Of a DNA stretch of 64,000 bases, positions 9,257 through 17,375 are shown one piece after another; position 1 is the first letter of the stretch; every line of letters begins with the position of its first letter. The DNA is from Martelella lutilitoris (GTDB lineage Bacteria; Pseudomonadota; Alphaproteobacteria; Rhizobiales; Rhizobiaceae). The notes below the pieces were generated by a model. That model was not told the origin of the DNA, did not search any database, and saw only the letters and a program-made list of their open reading frames with translations. The stretch spans positions 4,310,535-4,374,534 of the forward strand of contig NZ_CP066786.1 of assembly GCF_016598595.1 (NCBI RefSeq). The letters are read 5' to 3'. The position numbers were made by a program, and so were the translations under genes.

Positions 9257-9973
9257 TCAGTCCAGCGGGAAGGCGCTGGCCTGAGCGGTTTCGCGCGCCA
9301 GATAGTCTTGTATCTGGCGCACGATCTGTCCGGCATGGGCGATCGCCAGCCGATCGGCCCTTTCGGCATCCCCGGCCTCAATCGCCGCAATGATATCCTC
9401 GTGTTCATTGACGTATTGGCGCGGAAGCCGGTCTTCGAAGGTGGAATAGTAGAGCCTGAGGACACGGCGCCCCTCGTCAAGCAGACGGGAGAAGAAGCCG
9501 GTGTAGTAGGCGTTGCCCGCAAGTTCTGCGATGGCGACGTGAAACTCGCGATTGGCCTCGATCATGGCAAAGGCGTCGCCTGCCTCCACAGCGGCGACGA
9601 ACGCGTCCTGCCGCTCGCGGATGTCCTCCATCATTGCCGGCGCATGCGGGCCGCGCGCGGCGCCCCCCCTGACGGTGATGCGGTACATCAGCGTCAACGC
9701 CTCGAAATAATGGGGCATCTCGGCGAAATTGATGGCCGATACGATGGTGTTGCGATTGGGCAGCGTGGTCACCAGCGCGTCGCTGGCAAGCCTGAGCAAG
9801 GCCTCGCGCACCGGCGTGCGCGACATACCGAACCGTTCCGACAGCCTGACCTCGTCCAGTGGGCTGCCCGGCGTCAGCTCCATTGCCAGAATTTCCCGGC
9901 GCAGCGTTTCATAGACCGTCTGGGTTCCCGATCCGCGCGTCCTCGCCTTTGCCGTTTCTTCCGCCGCCGCCAT
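9257..9973 (-). CDS. GntR family transcriptional regulator (FCD domain)
   Basis: A 238-residue regulator. Its winged HTH covers about residues 18-80 (SPLDEVRLSERFGMSRTPVREALLRLA is the classic GntR recognition region) and is followed by an all-helical FCD ligand domain. ATG 9973 has GGAGA ten bases upstream and matches the family start; an open extension to 10024 looks non-coding. It heads the minus-strand catabolic group and probably represses it through the TTTGTCGACAG sites at 7751 and 10189. FCD regulators typically sense carboxylic acids or amino-acid catabolites; the ligand here is unknown. Confidence 0.9.
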   Translation of the reverse strand: MAAAEETAKARTRGSGTQTVYETLRREILAMELTPGSPLDEVRLSERFGMSRTPVREALLRLASDALVTTLPNRNTIVSAINFAEMPHYFEALTLMYRITVRGGAARGPHAPAMMEDIRERQDAFVAAVEAGDAFAMIEANREFHVAIAELAGNAYYTGFFSRLLDEGRRVLRLYYSTFEDRLPRQYVNEHEDIIAAIEAGDAERADRLAIAHAGQIVRQIQDYLARETAQASAFPLD

Positions 9974-10337
9974 CGCCGCTTGTTCTCCGGGTCTCCACAC
10001 GCAGGCGCGTGGGCCATAGAGCATGTCCGAACTTCTTGAATCGCGAACACGCTAGCCTTTGGTTTTTCGCGCGTCCGGACGGAAAACCGGTCTCCACTTT
10101 TCCTCGGCGCGCTCCAACATCCATGCAGCAGGCCCGACCAGAACCTGCCAGAGCCCTGCAGGTCCCGAACATACGTTGCCGACAATCATTTGTCGACAGT
10201 TTGTGCTCAGAAAAACAAGCTGTTTGGCGCTCGGCGGCGCGGTCACGCCCGCGTTTGCCCGGCCGTCCTCGTCGCGGAGGAACGGCTGACGGTAAGGGAT
10301 GACGGCACGGTCAAGGGGATCAGATCAACCGTTGCCG
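9974..10337. other. Non-coding interval upstream of the GntR regulator
   Basis: This 364-base interval lies between the gntR start and the stop of the ABC ATPase gene, both on the minus strand. I see no convincing gene or terminator. Its one notable signal is the TTTGTCGACAG copy at 10189-10199. The gntR promoter is expected here. Confidence 0.5.
10189..10199. promoter_or_regulatory. Candidate GntR operator upstream of gntR
   Basis: Second copy of TTTGTCGACAG, 216 bases upstream of the gntR start. A related GCCGACAA sits just before it (10178-10185), as if half-sites were repeated. It suggests autoregulation of the GntR gene. Confidence 0.4.
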
Positions 10338-11114
10338 TCAGTCGACCTGTTCGAGATCGTCCTCCAGTTCGGCCATGTCCTCGCCGCCGGCCATCAGGTT
10401 CAGCACTTCCTCGCGGGTCTTCTCGCCGCGCCTGAAATCGGCGGCGACCTCGCCCTGGATCAGCACGCAGAATTCATCGCCGACGGCCATGGCATGGCGG
10501 GCATTGTGGGTGATGAAGACGATGCCGGCGCCATTTTCGCGCGCGATCCGCATCATCTTCAGCACCATCGAGGCTTCCTTGACGCCAAGCGCCGATGTCG
10601 GCTCGTCGAGGATCAGCATCTTGGCGCCGAAATACATGGCCCGGCCGATGGCGAGCACCTGCCGTTCGCCGCCCGACATGGTGCCGACCAACTGGTCGCC
10701 GCTTTTCACCCGCGTCAGCCCGAAGGCCTGCATCTGCTCGACTGCGACACGATTGGCCAGCGCGCTGTCGAAACGGCGCAGCGGCCATTTGCCCGTCACG
10801 GGTTCCGCGCCGAGGAAAAAATTGCGGCCAACGCTCATCAGCGGGATCGAGCCGACATCCTGATGCACGGTTGCAATGCCGCGCTTGCGCGCCTCGCGCG
10901 GGCCGGAAAACCGCGTTTCGCGGCCCTCGAAGATCAGCGTCCCGGAGGACGGCTGGTGGTAACCGGAGAGCACCTTGATCAGCGTCGACTTGCCCGCGCC
11001 ATTGTCGCCCAGAAGGCAGAGGATCTTGCCGGGTTCGACGGTCATCGAGACCTTTTTCAGCGCATGGGTGGTGCCGAAATATTTGTCGACGCCGCGCAGT
11101 TCCATCAGGGACAT
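10338..11114 (-). CDS. CUT2-type sugar ABC transporter ATP-binding protein (single domain)
   Basis: A 258-residue ATPase with one nucleotide-binding domain, unlike the ~500-residue tandem RbsA type; it resembles the short FrcA type of rhizobia. Walker A is GDNGAGKST near residue 37, the signature is MSGGERQ, Walker B is MLILDEPTSALG and the switch histidine is in FITHNARHA. ATG 11114 has GGGAGGG upstream; the open frame beyond it overlaps the permease gene and is not real. It is last of three genes in the order binding protein, permease, ATPase. The acidic C-terminal tail (EDMAELEDDLEQ) is unusual. Confidence 0.92.
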   Translation of the reverse strand: MSLMELRGVDKYFGTTHALKKVSMTVEPGKILCLLGDNGAGKSTLIKVLSGYHQPSSGTLIFEGRETRFSGPREARKRGIATVHQDVGSIPLMSVGRNFFLGAEPVTGKWPLRRFDSALANRVAVEQMQAFGLTRVKSGDQLVGTMSGGERQVLAIGRAMYFGAKMLILDEPTSALGVKEASMVLKMMRIARENGAGIVFITHNARHAMAVGDEFCVLIQGEVAADFRRGEKTREEVLNLMAGGEDMAELEDDLEQVD

Positions 11115-11125
11115 CGAACCCTCCC

Positions 11126-12097
11126 TCAGCGTGAGGCCAGCGCGAGCCGGCGGATGTAGTTGTTGGCAAGCACGGCGATGGCGAGCAGGCCGCCAAGGAA
11201 AAGCTGGATCCAGTCGGTGTTCCAGCCGGTATAGAAGATGCCGGTCGAAATCACGCCGAACAGCGCCGTGCCGAGCACGATGCCCAGCACCGACCCATAG
11301 CCGCCGGTCAGAAGAATGCCGCCGATGACGACGACGATCGGCGCCTGAAACACATAGCCCATGCCATAGGTCGCATTGCCGGAATTCCACTGGATGCCCT
11401 GAAGGATGCCGACAAGGGCCGCGGCAAAGCCGGTTGCGACGAAGAGCGTGATCTTGACGCGCTCCACCGGAACGCCCGCCCCGCGCGCGGCATTGAGATT
11501 GCCACCGGTGGCATAGATCCAGTTGCCGAACACGGTTTTCGACAATAGCCAGAAACCGGCAAGGGCCGCCAGCCCCCACCACAGAATGGCGATGTTGGCC
11601 TGACCCCAACGGGCGGCGAAGACGAATTTCGCGCTGTCGGAGGCGATGATGGAGCTGGAGGTGACGTTGGCGATCAGCCTCGAGAAGCCCATCGTGGCAC
11701 CGATGACGATGAAATTGGTGGCGAGCGTGACGATGAAGGAGGGCAGGTTGGTCTTGACCACGGCAAGCCCGTTGCAAAGCCCGATCACCATGCCGGCGAC
11801 AAGCGCGACCCCGATCATCGGCCAGATCGGCAGGCCGAGCTGGTTGGTGCCGAGCGCGACGATCATCGAGGCGGCCCCGACAGTGGAGCCGATCGACAGG
11901 TCGAATTCGCCGGAGATCATCAACAGGCCGACCGGGATCGCGACAATGCCGAGTTCGGCGGCAAGGTTCAGCCAGCCGGCCGTGCCGTTGATCGACACAA
12001 AGCCGGCGCCGGAGGTGGCGACGGCGAAAAACAGATAGGTAAGGATGAAGGCGGCAAGCGCCCCTGTCTCCGGCCGTCGGATCACGGACTTGATCAC
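11126..12097 (-). CDS. CUT2-type sugar ABC transporter permease
   Basis: A 323-residue RbsC-family inner-membrane permease with about nine hydrophobic segments and the family region GEFDLSIGSTVGAASMIVALG near residue 63. The start is GTG (12095-12097 on the complement), with GGAG eight bases upstream. An ATG a few bases earlier is out of frame. The gene lies between the binding-protein and ATPase genes and imports the same sugar. The expression unit is set by the divergent region at 13199-13434. Confidence 0.92.
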   Translation of the reverse strand: MIKSVIRRPETGALAAFILTYLFFAVATSGAGFVSINGTAGWLNLAAELGIVAIPVGLLMISGEFDLSIGSTVGAASMIVALGTNQLGLPIWPMIGVALVAGMVIGLCNGLAVVKTNLPSFIVTLATNFIVIGATMGFSRLIANVTSSSIIASDSAKFVFAARWGQANIAILWWGLAALAGFWLLSKTVFGNWIYATGGNLNAARGAGVPVERVKITLFVATGFAAALVGILQGIQWNSGNATYGMGYVFQAPIVVVIGGILLTGGYGSVLGIVLGTALFGVISTGIFYTGWNTDWIQLFLGGLLAIAVLANNYIRRLALASR

Positions 12098-12214
12098 GTC
12101 ATTGCTCCAGTCTTGGCGTCATATTGCGGCATGTCATGGTTTCCGACCTTCTCAGGCGGAGACTGCCGGGCATGACCCGGCAGGTATTGCGTCTGGATGG
12201 CCTCGCGCGCTGGC

Positions 12215-13198
12215 TCAGGACGCGCCGCGCACGCCGCCATGGGCCTTGTTGACCTCGAGCGTCTTGTCGACATTGGAGCTGTCGATGACGAGCGGTCCGG
12301 TCTTCACATGGCCGATCGGGTGCAGGCCGTAGTTCAGATACTGGTTGGCGATCAGCATGGAGAGATAGCCCTGCAGATAGGGCTGCTGGTCCATGGCAAA
12401 GGCGAGATCGCCGTTCTTGATCGCCATCAGCGCCTCGTTGGAAAGGTCGGCCGTGCCGATCATGATCTCGCCCTTGCGGCCGACCTCATCGACGGCGCGC
12501 AGCGCGCTCATGGCCGGAACCGCGTTCAGCGTATAGATGCCGTCAATGTCCGGATTGGCCTGCAGCGTGCCCTTGATCGCCTGGGTCATGGCCTGCGGAT
12601 TGGTGGCATCACCGGTGCCGATCGTCTGGTAGATCGTCTCGGCGCCGGCCTCTTCCATCGCCGCGACATAGCCGTTGCAGCGTTCTTCCACGGTCGGGTT
12701 GCCCGGCACCTGATTGAAGCAGAGGCCTTTCTTGACCCCGGCATCGGCCTGGATTTGCCCGGCCTTGTAGCCCATCTGGTAGGGATCCTCGCCGACAAAG
12801 CCGATCGAGCCGTTGTCTTCCCACAGCGTCTGCCCGGAATTGTGGATCAGCACCGGAATGCCGTCTGCCGTCGCCTCGCGGATCAGCGGATCCATGCCGT
12901 CAGGGAAGAACTCGCCGACGAGCAGCATTTTCGGATCACGGCTGATGGCCTGCTGCAGAAGCCGCGGATAGTCGCTGGTCATGTTGGCCGTGTCGGTGAC
13001 GGCAATGTACTGGTAGTCGAGCCCGTAGGCTTCGGCCGCGTCGTCAAAGCCCTTCTTCACGGCGGCAAAAAACGGCCAGGACAGGGGACCGCTGACGACG
13101 AGCAGCGGGCCATCATCCGCCGCCTTGGCGGGTGCAGCGGCGGCAAGCGCGATCACGGCGGCCGCGCCGATGCCTTTCAGTGTGTCGGTGAACTTCAT
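12215..13198 (-). CDS. Periplasmic sugar-binding protein of a CUT2 ABC transporter
   Basis: A 327-residue type I periplasmic-binding protein (Peripla_BP_4). It has a clear Sec signal peptide (residues 1-27, hydrophobic core GAAAVIALAAAAPAKA). Body motifs such as DGIPVLIHNSG, NPTVEERCNGYVAAMEEAGAE and DGIYTLNAVPAMSALRAVDEVG resemble ribose/inositol-type binders. ATG 13198 has AGGGAGGG directly upstream. It delivers solute to the adjacent permease and ATPase. The divergent esterase and ROK regulator imply a sugar or sugar derivative, but the ligand cannot be read. Confidence 0.92.
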   Translation of the reverse strand: MKFTDTLKGIGAAAVIALAAAAPAKAADDGPLLVVSGPLSWPFFAAVKKGFDDAAEAYGLDYQYIAVTDTANMTSDYPRLLQQAISRDPKMLLVGEFFPDGMDPLIREATADGIPVLIHNSGQTLWEDNGSIGFVGEDPYQMGYKAGQIQADAGVKKGLCFNQVPGNPTVEERCNGYVAAMEEAGAETIYQTIGTGDATNPQAMTQAIKGTLQANPDIDGIYTLNAVPAMSALRAVDEVGRKGEIMIGTADLSNEALMAIKNGDLAFAMDQQPYLQGYLSMLIANQYLNYGLHPIGHVKTGPLVIDSSNVDKTLEVNKAHGGVRGAS

Positions 13199-13289
13199 TA
13201 TTCCCTCCCTCTGATACGGCGAAAACCGGAGTGGCAACCACGCATCCTCCATGCAGGTTCATCGCCTCGATCTCTCCCAATCATCCTCA

Positions 13290-13335
13290 AATAAATCGAC
13301 CTGTCAATAATTATTCATGTTGATTTATTATTGAC
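13290..13335. promoter_or_regulatory. AT-rich operator region between sugar ABC genes and esterase/ROK genes
   Basis: Overlapping inverted repeats stand out in GC-rich surroundings: AATAAATC (13290-13297) with GATTTATT (13322-13329), GTCAATAA (13303-13310) with TTATTGAC (13328-13335), and a perfect palindrome AATAATTATT (13306-13315). ROK regulators such as NagC bind A/T-rich palindromes, and a ROK gene follows at 14158. The region lies 92-137 bases upstream of the binding-protein start. Confidence 0.55.
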
Positions 13336-13434
13336 CTTGTTGCCGTCGCGACCTAGCTTGACGCTCATTGTCGGCCGGTCTTCATTCGCCCTGCCGGCAC
13401 GGCGCCGACAGACGCCGGGGAAGAGGGAGGGAGA

Positions 13435-14097
13435 ATGCGCTCAGTTCTTTGTTACGGGGATTCAAACACTTACGGCCAGACAACGGCCAATCGCCCCGAT
13501 GATCGATATCCGCATGACGTACGCTGGCCGGGCATTGTCCGCGCCATTCTGGGCGATCGCTGGCTGGTGATCGAGGAGGGGCTTTCAGGCCGCACGACCG
13601 TCAGCGACGACCCGATCGAGGGCGCGGAAAAGAACGGACGCACCTATCTGAAGCCCTGCATCATGAGCCACAAGCCGCTTGATTTGGTGATCGTGATGCT
13701 CGGCACCAACGACCTGAAAATCCGCTTCAACAAGACCGCCGGCGAGATCGCCATGGGCGTCGGCGCGCTGGTCTCCGACATCAAGGCGCTGCCGGCGGGC
13801 ATCAATGGCAAGGTGCCGGAAATCATGATCGTGGCCCCGCCGCCGACGGCCATGGAGCTGAAGGAATGGTCCGGCGTGTTCATGGGCGCGCAGGAGAAAT
13901 CCCGGGCGCTGGCTGCCGAGTATGAGCGCATCGCCGAGGCCCAGGAAGTGCATTTCTTCGACGCGGGTCTGGTGGTCAGTTCAAGTGATGCCGACGGGTT
14001 CCATCTCGATGCCGCCGCCCATGCAGCCCTTGGCAAGGCCATCGCCGAGGAGATAGAGGCAATCGGCTGGGGCGAGGAACGCGCGCGCGCCTCCTGA
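13435..14097 (+). CDS. SGNH-family hydrolase (arylesterase/acetylesterase-like)
   Basis: A 220-residue GDSL/SGNH hydrolase without a signal peptide. Block I is CYGDSNTYG with the nucleophile Ser10, block III is GTND, and the C-terminal DGFHLDAAAH supplies Asp and His of the triad. Length and motifs match rhizobial arylesterases that hydrolyse short acyl esters. GGGAGGGAG precedes ATG 13435. Divergent from a sugar ABC operon and followed by a ROK regulator, it may deacetylate the imported sugar in the cytosol. That role is inferred. Confidence 0.88.
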   Translation: MRSVLCYGDSNTYGQTTANRPDDRYPHDVRWPGIVRAILGDRWLVIEEGLSGRTTVSDDPIEGAEKNGRTYLKPCIMSHKPLDLVIVMLGTNDLKIRFNKTAGEIAMGVGALVSDIKALPAGINGKVPEIMIVAPPPTAMELKEWSGVFMGAQEKSRALAAEYERIAEAQEVHFFDAGLVVSSSDADGFHLDAAAHAALGKAIAEEIEAIGWGEERARAS

Positions 14098-14157
14098 CGC
14101 CACCTGACGGATCAACCCATGCGCCCGTTTTCATCCCGGGCGTGGAGACTGCCAAAA

Positions 14158-15252
14158 ATGCCAGATATGAGATTTGCCCCGCCGCCTTCCGTTCGCATTG
14201 CCGAGCGCAGCACCGGCATGAACCAGGTGCTCGCCCGCTCCTACAATGAGCGGCTGATCATGTCTCTGCTTCTGCAGAACCCCGGGCTGTCGCGCATGCA
14301 GCTTGGCGAGGCGAGCGGGCTTTCCGCCCAGACAATCTCAGTGATTGTGCGATCGCTGGAAAAGGACAATCTGGTCCTGAAGGGTGAGGCCGTGCGCGGG
14401 CGCATCGGCCCGCCGACAACCCCGATCAGCCTCAATCCGGAAGGGGCGTTTTCGATCGGCATCAATATCGGCCATCGCTATCTCGACGTGGTGATGAGCG
14501 ATTTCGTCGGCAATCCGATCAGCCGCAGAGCGTTTGTCTACGACGAAGCCCGGCTGGACGATGTGCGCAGAACCGCCCGCGAGGCGGTGGAGACGGCCAT
14601 GGCCGAAGCGCCAAAGGCCCGGCGCGACCGGCTTGCCGGCATCGGGCTTTCGTTGCCCTCCGACATGGGGCCGTCCATCGGCGAGGCCAGGGCCATTCTC
14701 GATTTCGATTTCGAAGCCGAACTCAGCCGCGCAAGCGGGCTCGACGTCTTCATCCAGAACGACGTCACGGCGGCGGCGAGCGCGGAATGCATGTTCGGCG
14801 CGGCGCGCAATCTCAACGACTACCTCTATTGCGTGGTCACGCCGCATATCGTGCCACGCCTCGTGCTCGGCGGGCGCATCTATGCCGGCCACGACCAGGC
14901 CTTTTCCGGCGAGAGCGAGGCGGCGATGATGGATCGCTTTCTGGCACTGCGCGACGCGCCGGAGGCATCCGGCGACAATATCGACAGCTGGATCGGGACG
15001 GTGGCGGACGAGCTGCACGCCCTGATCGCCTCGCTCGGGAAGTTCGCGCGCGTGAAGACGGCCATCATCGCCGGGCTCTTGCCCGATGCGGTGCTTGCGG
15101 AAATCGTCTCGCGGCTTTCAGAAATTTCCGGGACGGACAGCGAGACCGCGATCGAGAAAAGCAGGCTCGGGCCGTGGGGGCTGGCCATCGGCGCAGCGGC
15201 CCTGCCGTTCCATTCACGCTTCATGAATGACAGCCCGGCTTCCGCCGGCTGA
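14158..15252 (+). CDS. ROK family transcriptional regulator
   Basis: A 364-residue NagC/XylR-like protein. An N-terminal winged HTH (about residues 22-80: LSRMQLGEASGLSAQTISVIVRSL) is followed by a ROK domain with GINIGHRYLDVVMSDFVG and the sugar-site-like FIQNDVTAAASAE. The zinc-binding CxCGxxGC motif of ROK kinases and many ROK regulators is absent. ATG 14158 has GGAG about 11 bases upstream; an ATG at 14119 is in frame but lacks one. It probably senses a sugar and controls the divergent ABC operon through the AT-rich repeats at 13290-13335. Confidence 0.9.
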   Translation: MPDMRFAPPPSVRIAERSTGMNQVLARSYNERLIMSLLLQNPGLSRMQLGEASGLSAQTISVIVRSLEKDNLVLKGEAVRGRIGPPTTPISLNPEGAFSIGINIGHRYLDVVMSDFVGNPISRRAFVYDEARLDDVRRTAREAVETAMAEAPKARRDRLAGIGLSLPSDMGPSIGEARAILDFDFEAELSRASGLDVFIQNDVTAAASAECMFGAARNLNDYLYCVVTPHIVPRLVLGGRIYAGHDQAFSGESEAAMMDRFLALRDAPEASGDNIDSWIGTVADELHALIASLGKFARVKTAIIAGLLPDAVLAEIVSRLSEISGTDSETAIEKSRLGPWGLAIGAAALPFHSRFMNDSPASAG

Positions 15253-15261
15253 CGTTCGGTA

Positions 15262-16128
15262 TTACTCGTACTGCATCAGCTTTTCATTGACAGCATCGAC
15301 CTTGCGCAGCCGGTCGCGGCCCGTTCGCCCGGCGCTCAGCGTCGCGCGCACCACGATCTGATGACAGAGCGCCAGCACGGCGGCATGATTGAACTGCGGG
15401 CCGTCGGAATGAATACGGCAGTGAAAATGCCACTGCGCGGCAGGATGGCGGGCCATGTTCTCGTCCGAGATCAACGCCAGCCGCGCGCTGCTTTCAACAA
15501 TCGTATCGAGCAATTGTCGCGTGCCGGCGATCCGGCGGCGCAGCGTGATCGCGATCACCAGATCGCCTTCCTCGATGCGCGCCACATGTTCGCCCAGCGT
15601 TTCGCCGCCCTGCGGGAAAACCACGACCTCGCCGACGATCTTGGTCAGCTGCCAGTAGAGGTAATGGGCGAAGGACTGGCTGATGCGCTGGCCGGTGATC
15701 CAGACCTTGCGCGCATCCACCACGGCAGCGGCGAGCGCTTCCAGCTCGCTTGCATCGAGATTGGCGAAGGTCCAGTCGAGATTGTCCTTCTCCTCGCGCA
15801 TGTCGAGGGCAAGGGCCGCGGCATTGGCCTCCGGCTCGGCATGGGCGAAGAAGGCGCGCGAGCCGGTTTGGCGCTCGTCGCGCACCGCCTTTTTCGCCTG
15901 GTCGTAGCTGGTAAAGCCGAGCTTGCGGATGAAGCGCGAAACCGTGGCCTTGGAGACATCGCAAAGCCGCGCCAGTTCCTGCGCGTCATAGCTGCCGAGT
16001 TCGCCGGGAAAATCCAGCAGGAACTCGCCCAGCCTGCGCTCGGCCGGGCTCAGCTGCGGCAGAACGCGCTGCACGCGGCTGAGAAAGGGCGCCTCGTCGG
16101 CGGTGTTTTGAAATTCTGATTTCATCAT
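15262..16128 (-). CDS. MurR/RpiR family transcriptional regulator
   Basis: A 288-residue regulator with an N-terminal RpiR HTH (about residues 16-90; YDAQELARLCDVSKATVSRFIRKLGF) and a C-terminal SIS domain that binds phosphosugars (about residues 125-250). It is divergent from the TctC operon. One candidate operator (GAAA-N6-TTTC, 16110-16123) overlaps its own first codons and two more lie between it and tctC, which implies autoregulation and control of the transporter genes. Start is one of two tandem ATGs (16128 or 16125), with a poor ribosome-binding site. Confidence 0.9.
   Translation of the reverse strand: MMKSEFQNTADEAPFLSRVQRVLPQLSPAERRLGEFLLDFPGELGSYDAQELARLCDVSKATVSRFIRKLGFTSYDQAKKAVRDERQTGSRAFFAHAEPEANAAALALDMREEKDNLDWTFANLDASELEALAAAVVDARKVWITGQRISQSFAHYLYWQLTKIVGEVVVFPQGGETLGEHVARIEEGDLVIAITLRRRIAGTRQLLDTIVESSARLALISDENMARHPAAQWHFHCRIHSDGPQFNHAAVLALCHQIVVRATLSAGRTGRDRLRKVDAVNEKLMQYE
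16110..16123. promoter_or_regulatory. Candidate RpiR operator, copy 1
   Basis: GAAATTCTGATTTC, an inverted repeat GAAAT-N4-ATTTC, covers the start region of the RpiR gene. It differs from copy 2 at a single base. Confidence 0.5.
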
Positions 16129-16173
16129 TTGTCATTAAGGACGGCGACACTGAAAAGGCAAGCCATGGTGTTC

Positions 16174-16187
16174 GAAATCCTGATTTC
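16174..16187. promoter_or_regulatory. Candidate RpiR operator, copy 2
   Basis: GAAATCCTGATTTC, an inverted repeat GAAAT-N4-ATTTC, 46 bases upstream of the RpiR gene and 64 bases from copy 1. Confidence 0.55.
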
Positions 16188-16326
16188 AGTCAGCGGTTTC
16201 CCGTGCACGTGGTCATGAATGCCGGATTGGCAGGCTTTTCGCCATTGTCGATGCCCAAGGAGCAACCAGATTGCCTATAATTTATACAAAAATGATATTT
16301 GCCTATTTTTTACTTGCGCGATTTCT

Positions 16327-16340
16327 GAAACTGTAGTTTC
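16327..16340. promoter_or_regulatory. Candidate RpiR operator, copy 3 (before tctC)
   Basis: GAAACTGTAGTTTC, arms GAAACT and AGTTTC around GT, 70 bases upstream of the tctC start. It shares the GAAA-N6-TTTC frame of the other two copies. It lies just after an AT-rich stretch (16270-16312) likely to contain the tctC promoter. Confidence 0.5.
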
Positions 16341-16409
16341 CTTTCTTGGAACTTGAATTTCGTCAATGCCTTCGCCCCGACCCAAGACAGCAGAAACTGG
16401 AGTTCTGAC

Positions 16410-17375
16410 ATGCCGGTCCGACCGCTGAAATCCATCATCCTCGCCGCCACCGCCCTTGCCGCCCTCGCGCCCGCCGCTCTTGCAGCCGACTATCCAGAGC
16501 GCCCGGTGCGCATTCTCGTCTCGTTTCCGCCCGGCGGCTCCAGCGATCTCGTCGCCCGCCTGCTGTCCGAGCAGCTCGGCGCCGCGCTCGGCCAGCAATT
16601 CGTCGTTGAAAACAAGCCGGGCGCCGCCGGCACCGTGGCCGCGACCGAGCTGAAGAATGCCGAAGCCGATGGCTACACGCTGATGCTCTCCAACCTGACG
16701 CCGTTCAATGTCGCGCCGACAAGCTTCCCCGACACGCCCTATGATCCGGTCGCCGACTTCACCCATATCGGCTATATCGGCGCCGTCCATCTCGGCATGT
16801 TCGTCTCGCCCGAGCTTGAAACGCCGGACATGGCCGCCTTTGTCGAAAAGGCAAAGGCCGAGCCCGGCATGCTGGACTACGGATCGTCCGGCGTCGGCTC
16901 CTGGGGCCATGTCGTCGCCGTTGCCTATGAGAATGAGGCGGGCGTCGAACTCTCGCACATTCCCTACAAGGGCTCAGGCCCGATGCGGCTTGATTTCCGC
17001 GCCGGCGTCATCCCGGTGATCTTTGATGCCGTGCCGCAGAACCTGCCCGCCGTCGCCGAGGGAACGGCCATCCCGCTTGCCGTCTCTTCGCCGCAACGGC
17101 TTGACACCCTGCCCGACACTCCGACCCTTACCGAACTCGGCTATGATATCATTGCCGAAAACTGGCTCGGCATTTCCGCCCCCGCCGGCGTCGATCCGGC
17201 AATCGTCACGACGTTGCAGGACGCGCTCGCCACCGCGCTGGCAACCGATGAGGTCATTGCCCAGTTCGAGACCTGGGGCATTGTCGGCGGCACGATGACA
17301 AGCGACGAATTCACCGACTATGTTGCAAAGGGCGTCGCCGAATGGGCGCCGCTGGTCAACCAAGCGAGTGAATGA
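16410..17375 (+). CDS. Tripartite tricarboxylate transporter substrate-binding protein (TctC/Bug family)
   Basis: A 321-residue periplasmic Bug-family binder. The signal peptide (residues 1-25, ending PAALAA) is followed by the family opening YPERPVRILVSFPPGGSSDLVARLL, then FVVENKPGAAGTVAA, and HIPYKGSGP in the middle. ATG 16410 has GGAG eight bases before it; an upstream in-frame start at 16353 would spoil the signal peptide. It feeds a carboxylate to TctA/TctB encoded two genes on. The substrate is likely a sugar acid, given the downstream enzymes. Confidence 0.92.
   Translation: MPVRPLKSIILAATALAALAPAALAADYPERPVRILVSFPPGGSSDLVARLLSEQLGAALGQQFVVENKPGAAGTVAATELKNAEADGYTLMLSNLTPFNVAPTSFPDTPYDPVADFTHIGYIGAVHLGMFVSPELETPDMAAFVEKAKAEPGMLDYGSSGVGSWGHVVAVAYENEAGVELSHIPYKGSGPMRLDFRAGVIPVIFDAVPQNLPAVAEGTAIPLAVSSPQRLDTLPDTPTLTELGYDIIAENWLGISAPAGVDPAIVTTLQDALATALATDEVIAQFETWGIVGGTMTSDEFTDYVAKGVAEWAPLVNQASE

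Noticed and set aside
7837..9522. Longer version of the FAD oxidoreductase starting at 9522
   Set aside because: The extra 142 residues overlap the gntR gene and lack similarity to any domain. ATG 9096 has a strong ribosome-binding site directly before the FAD motif.
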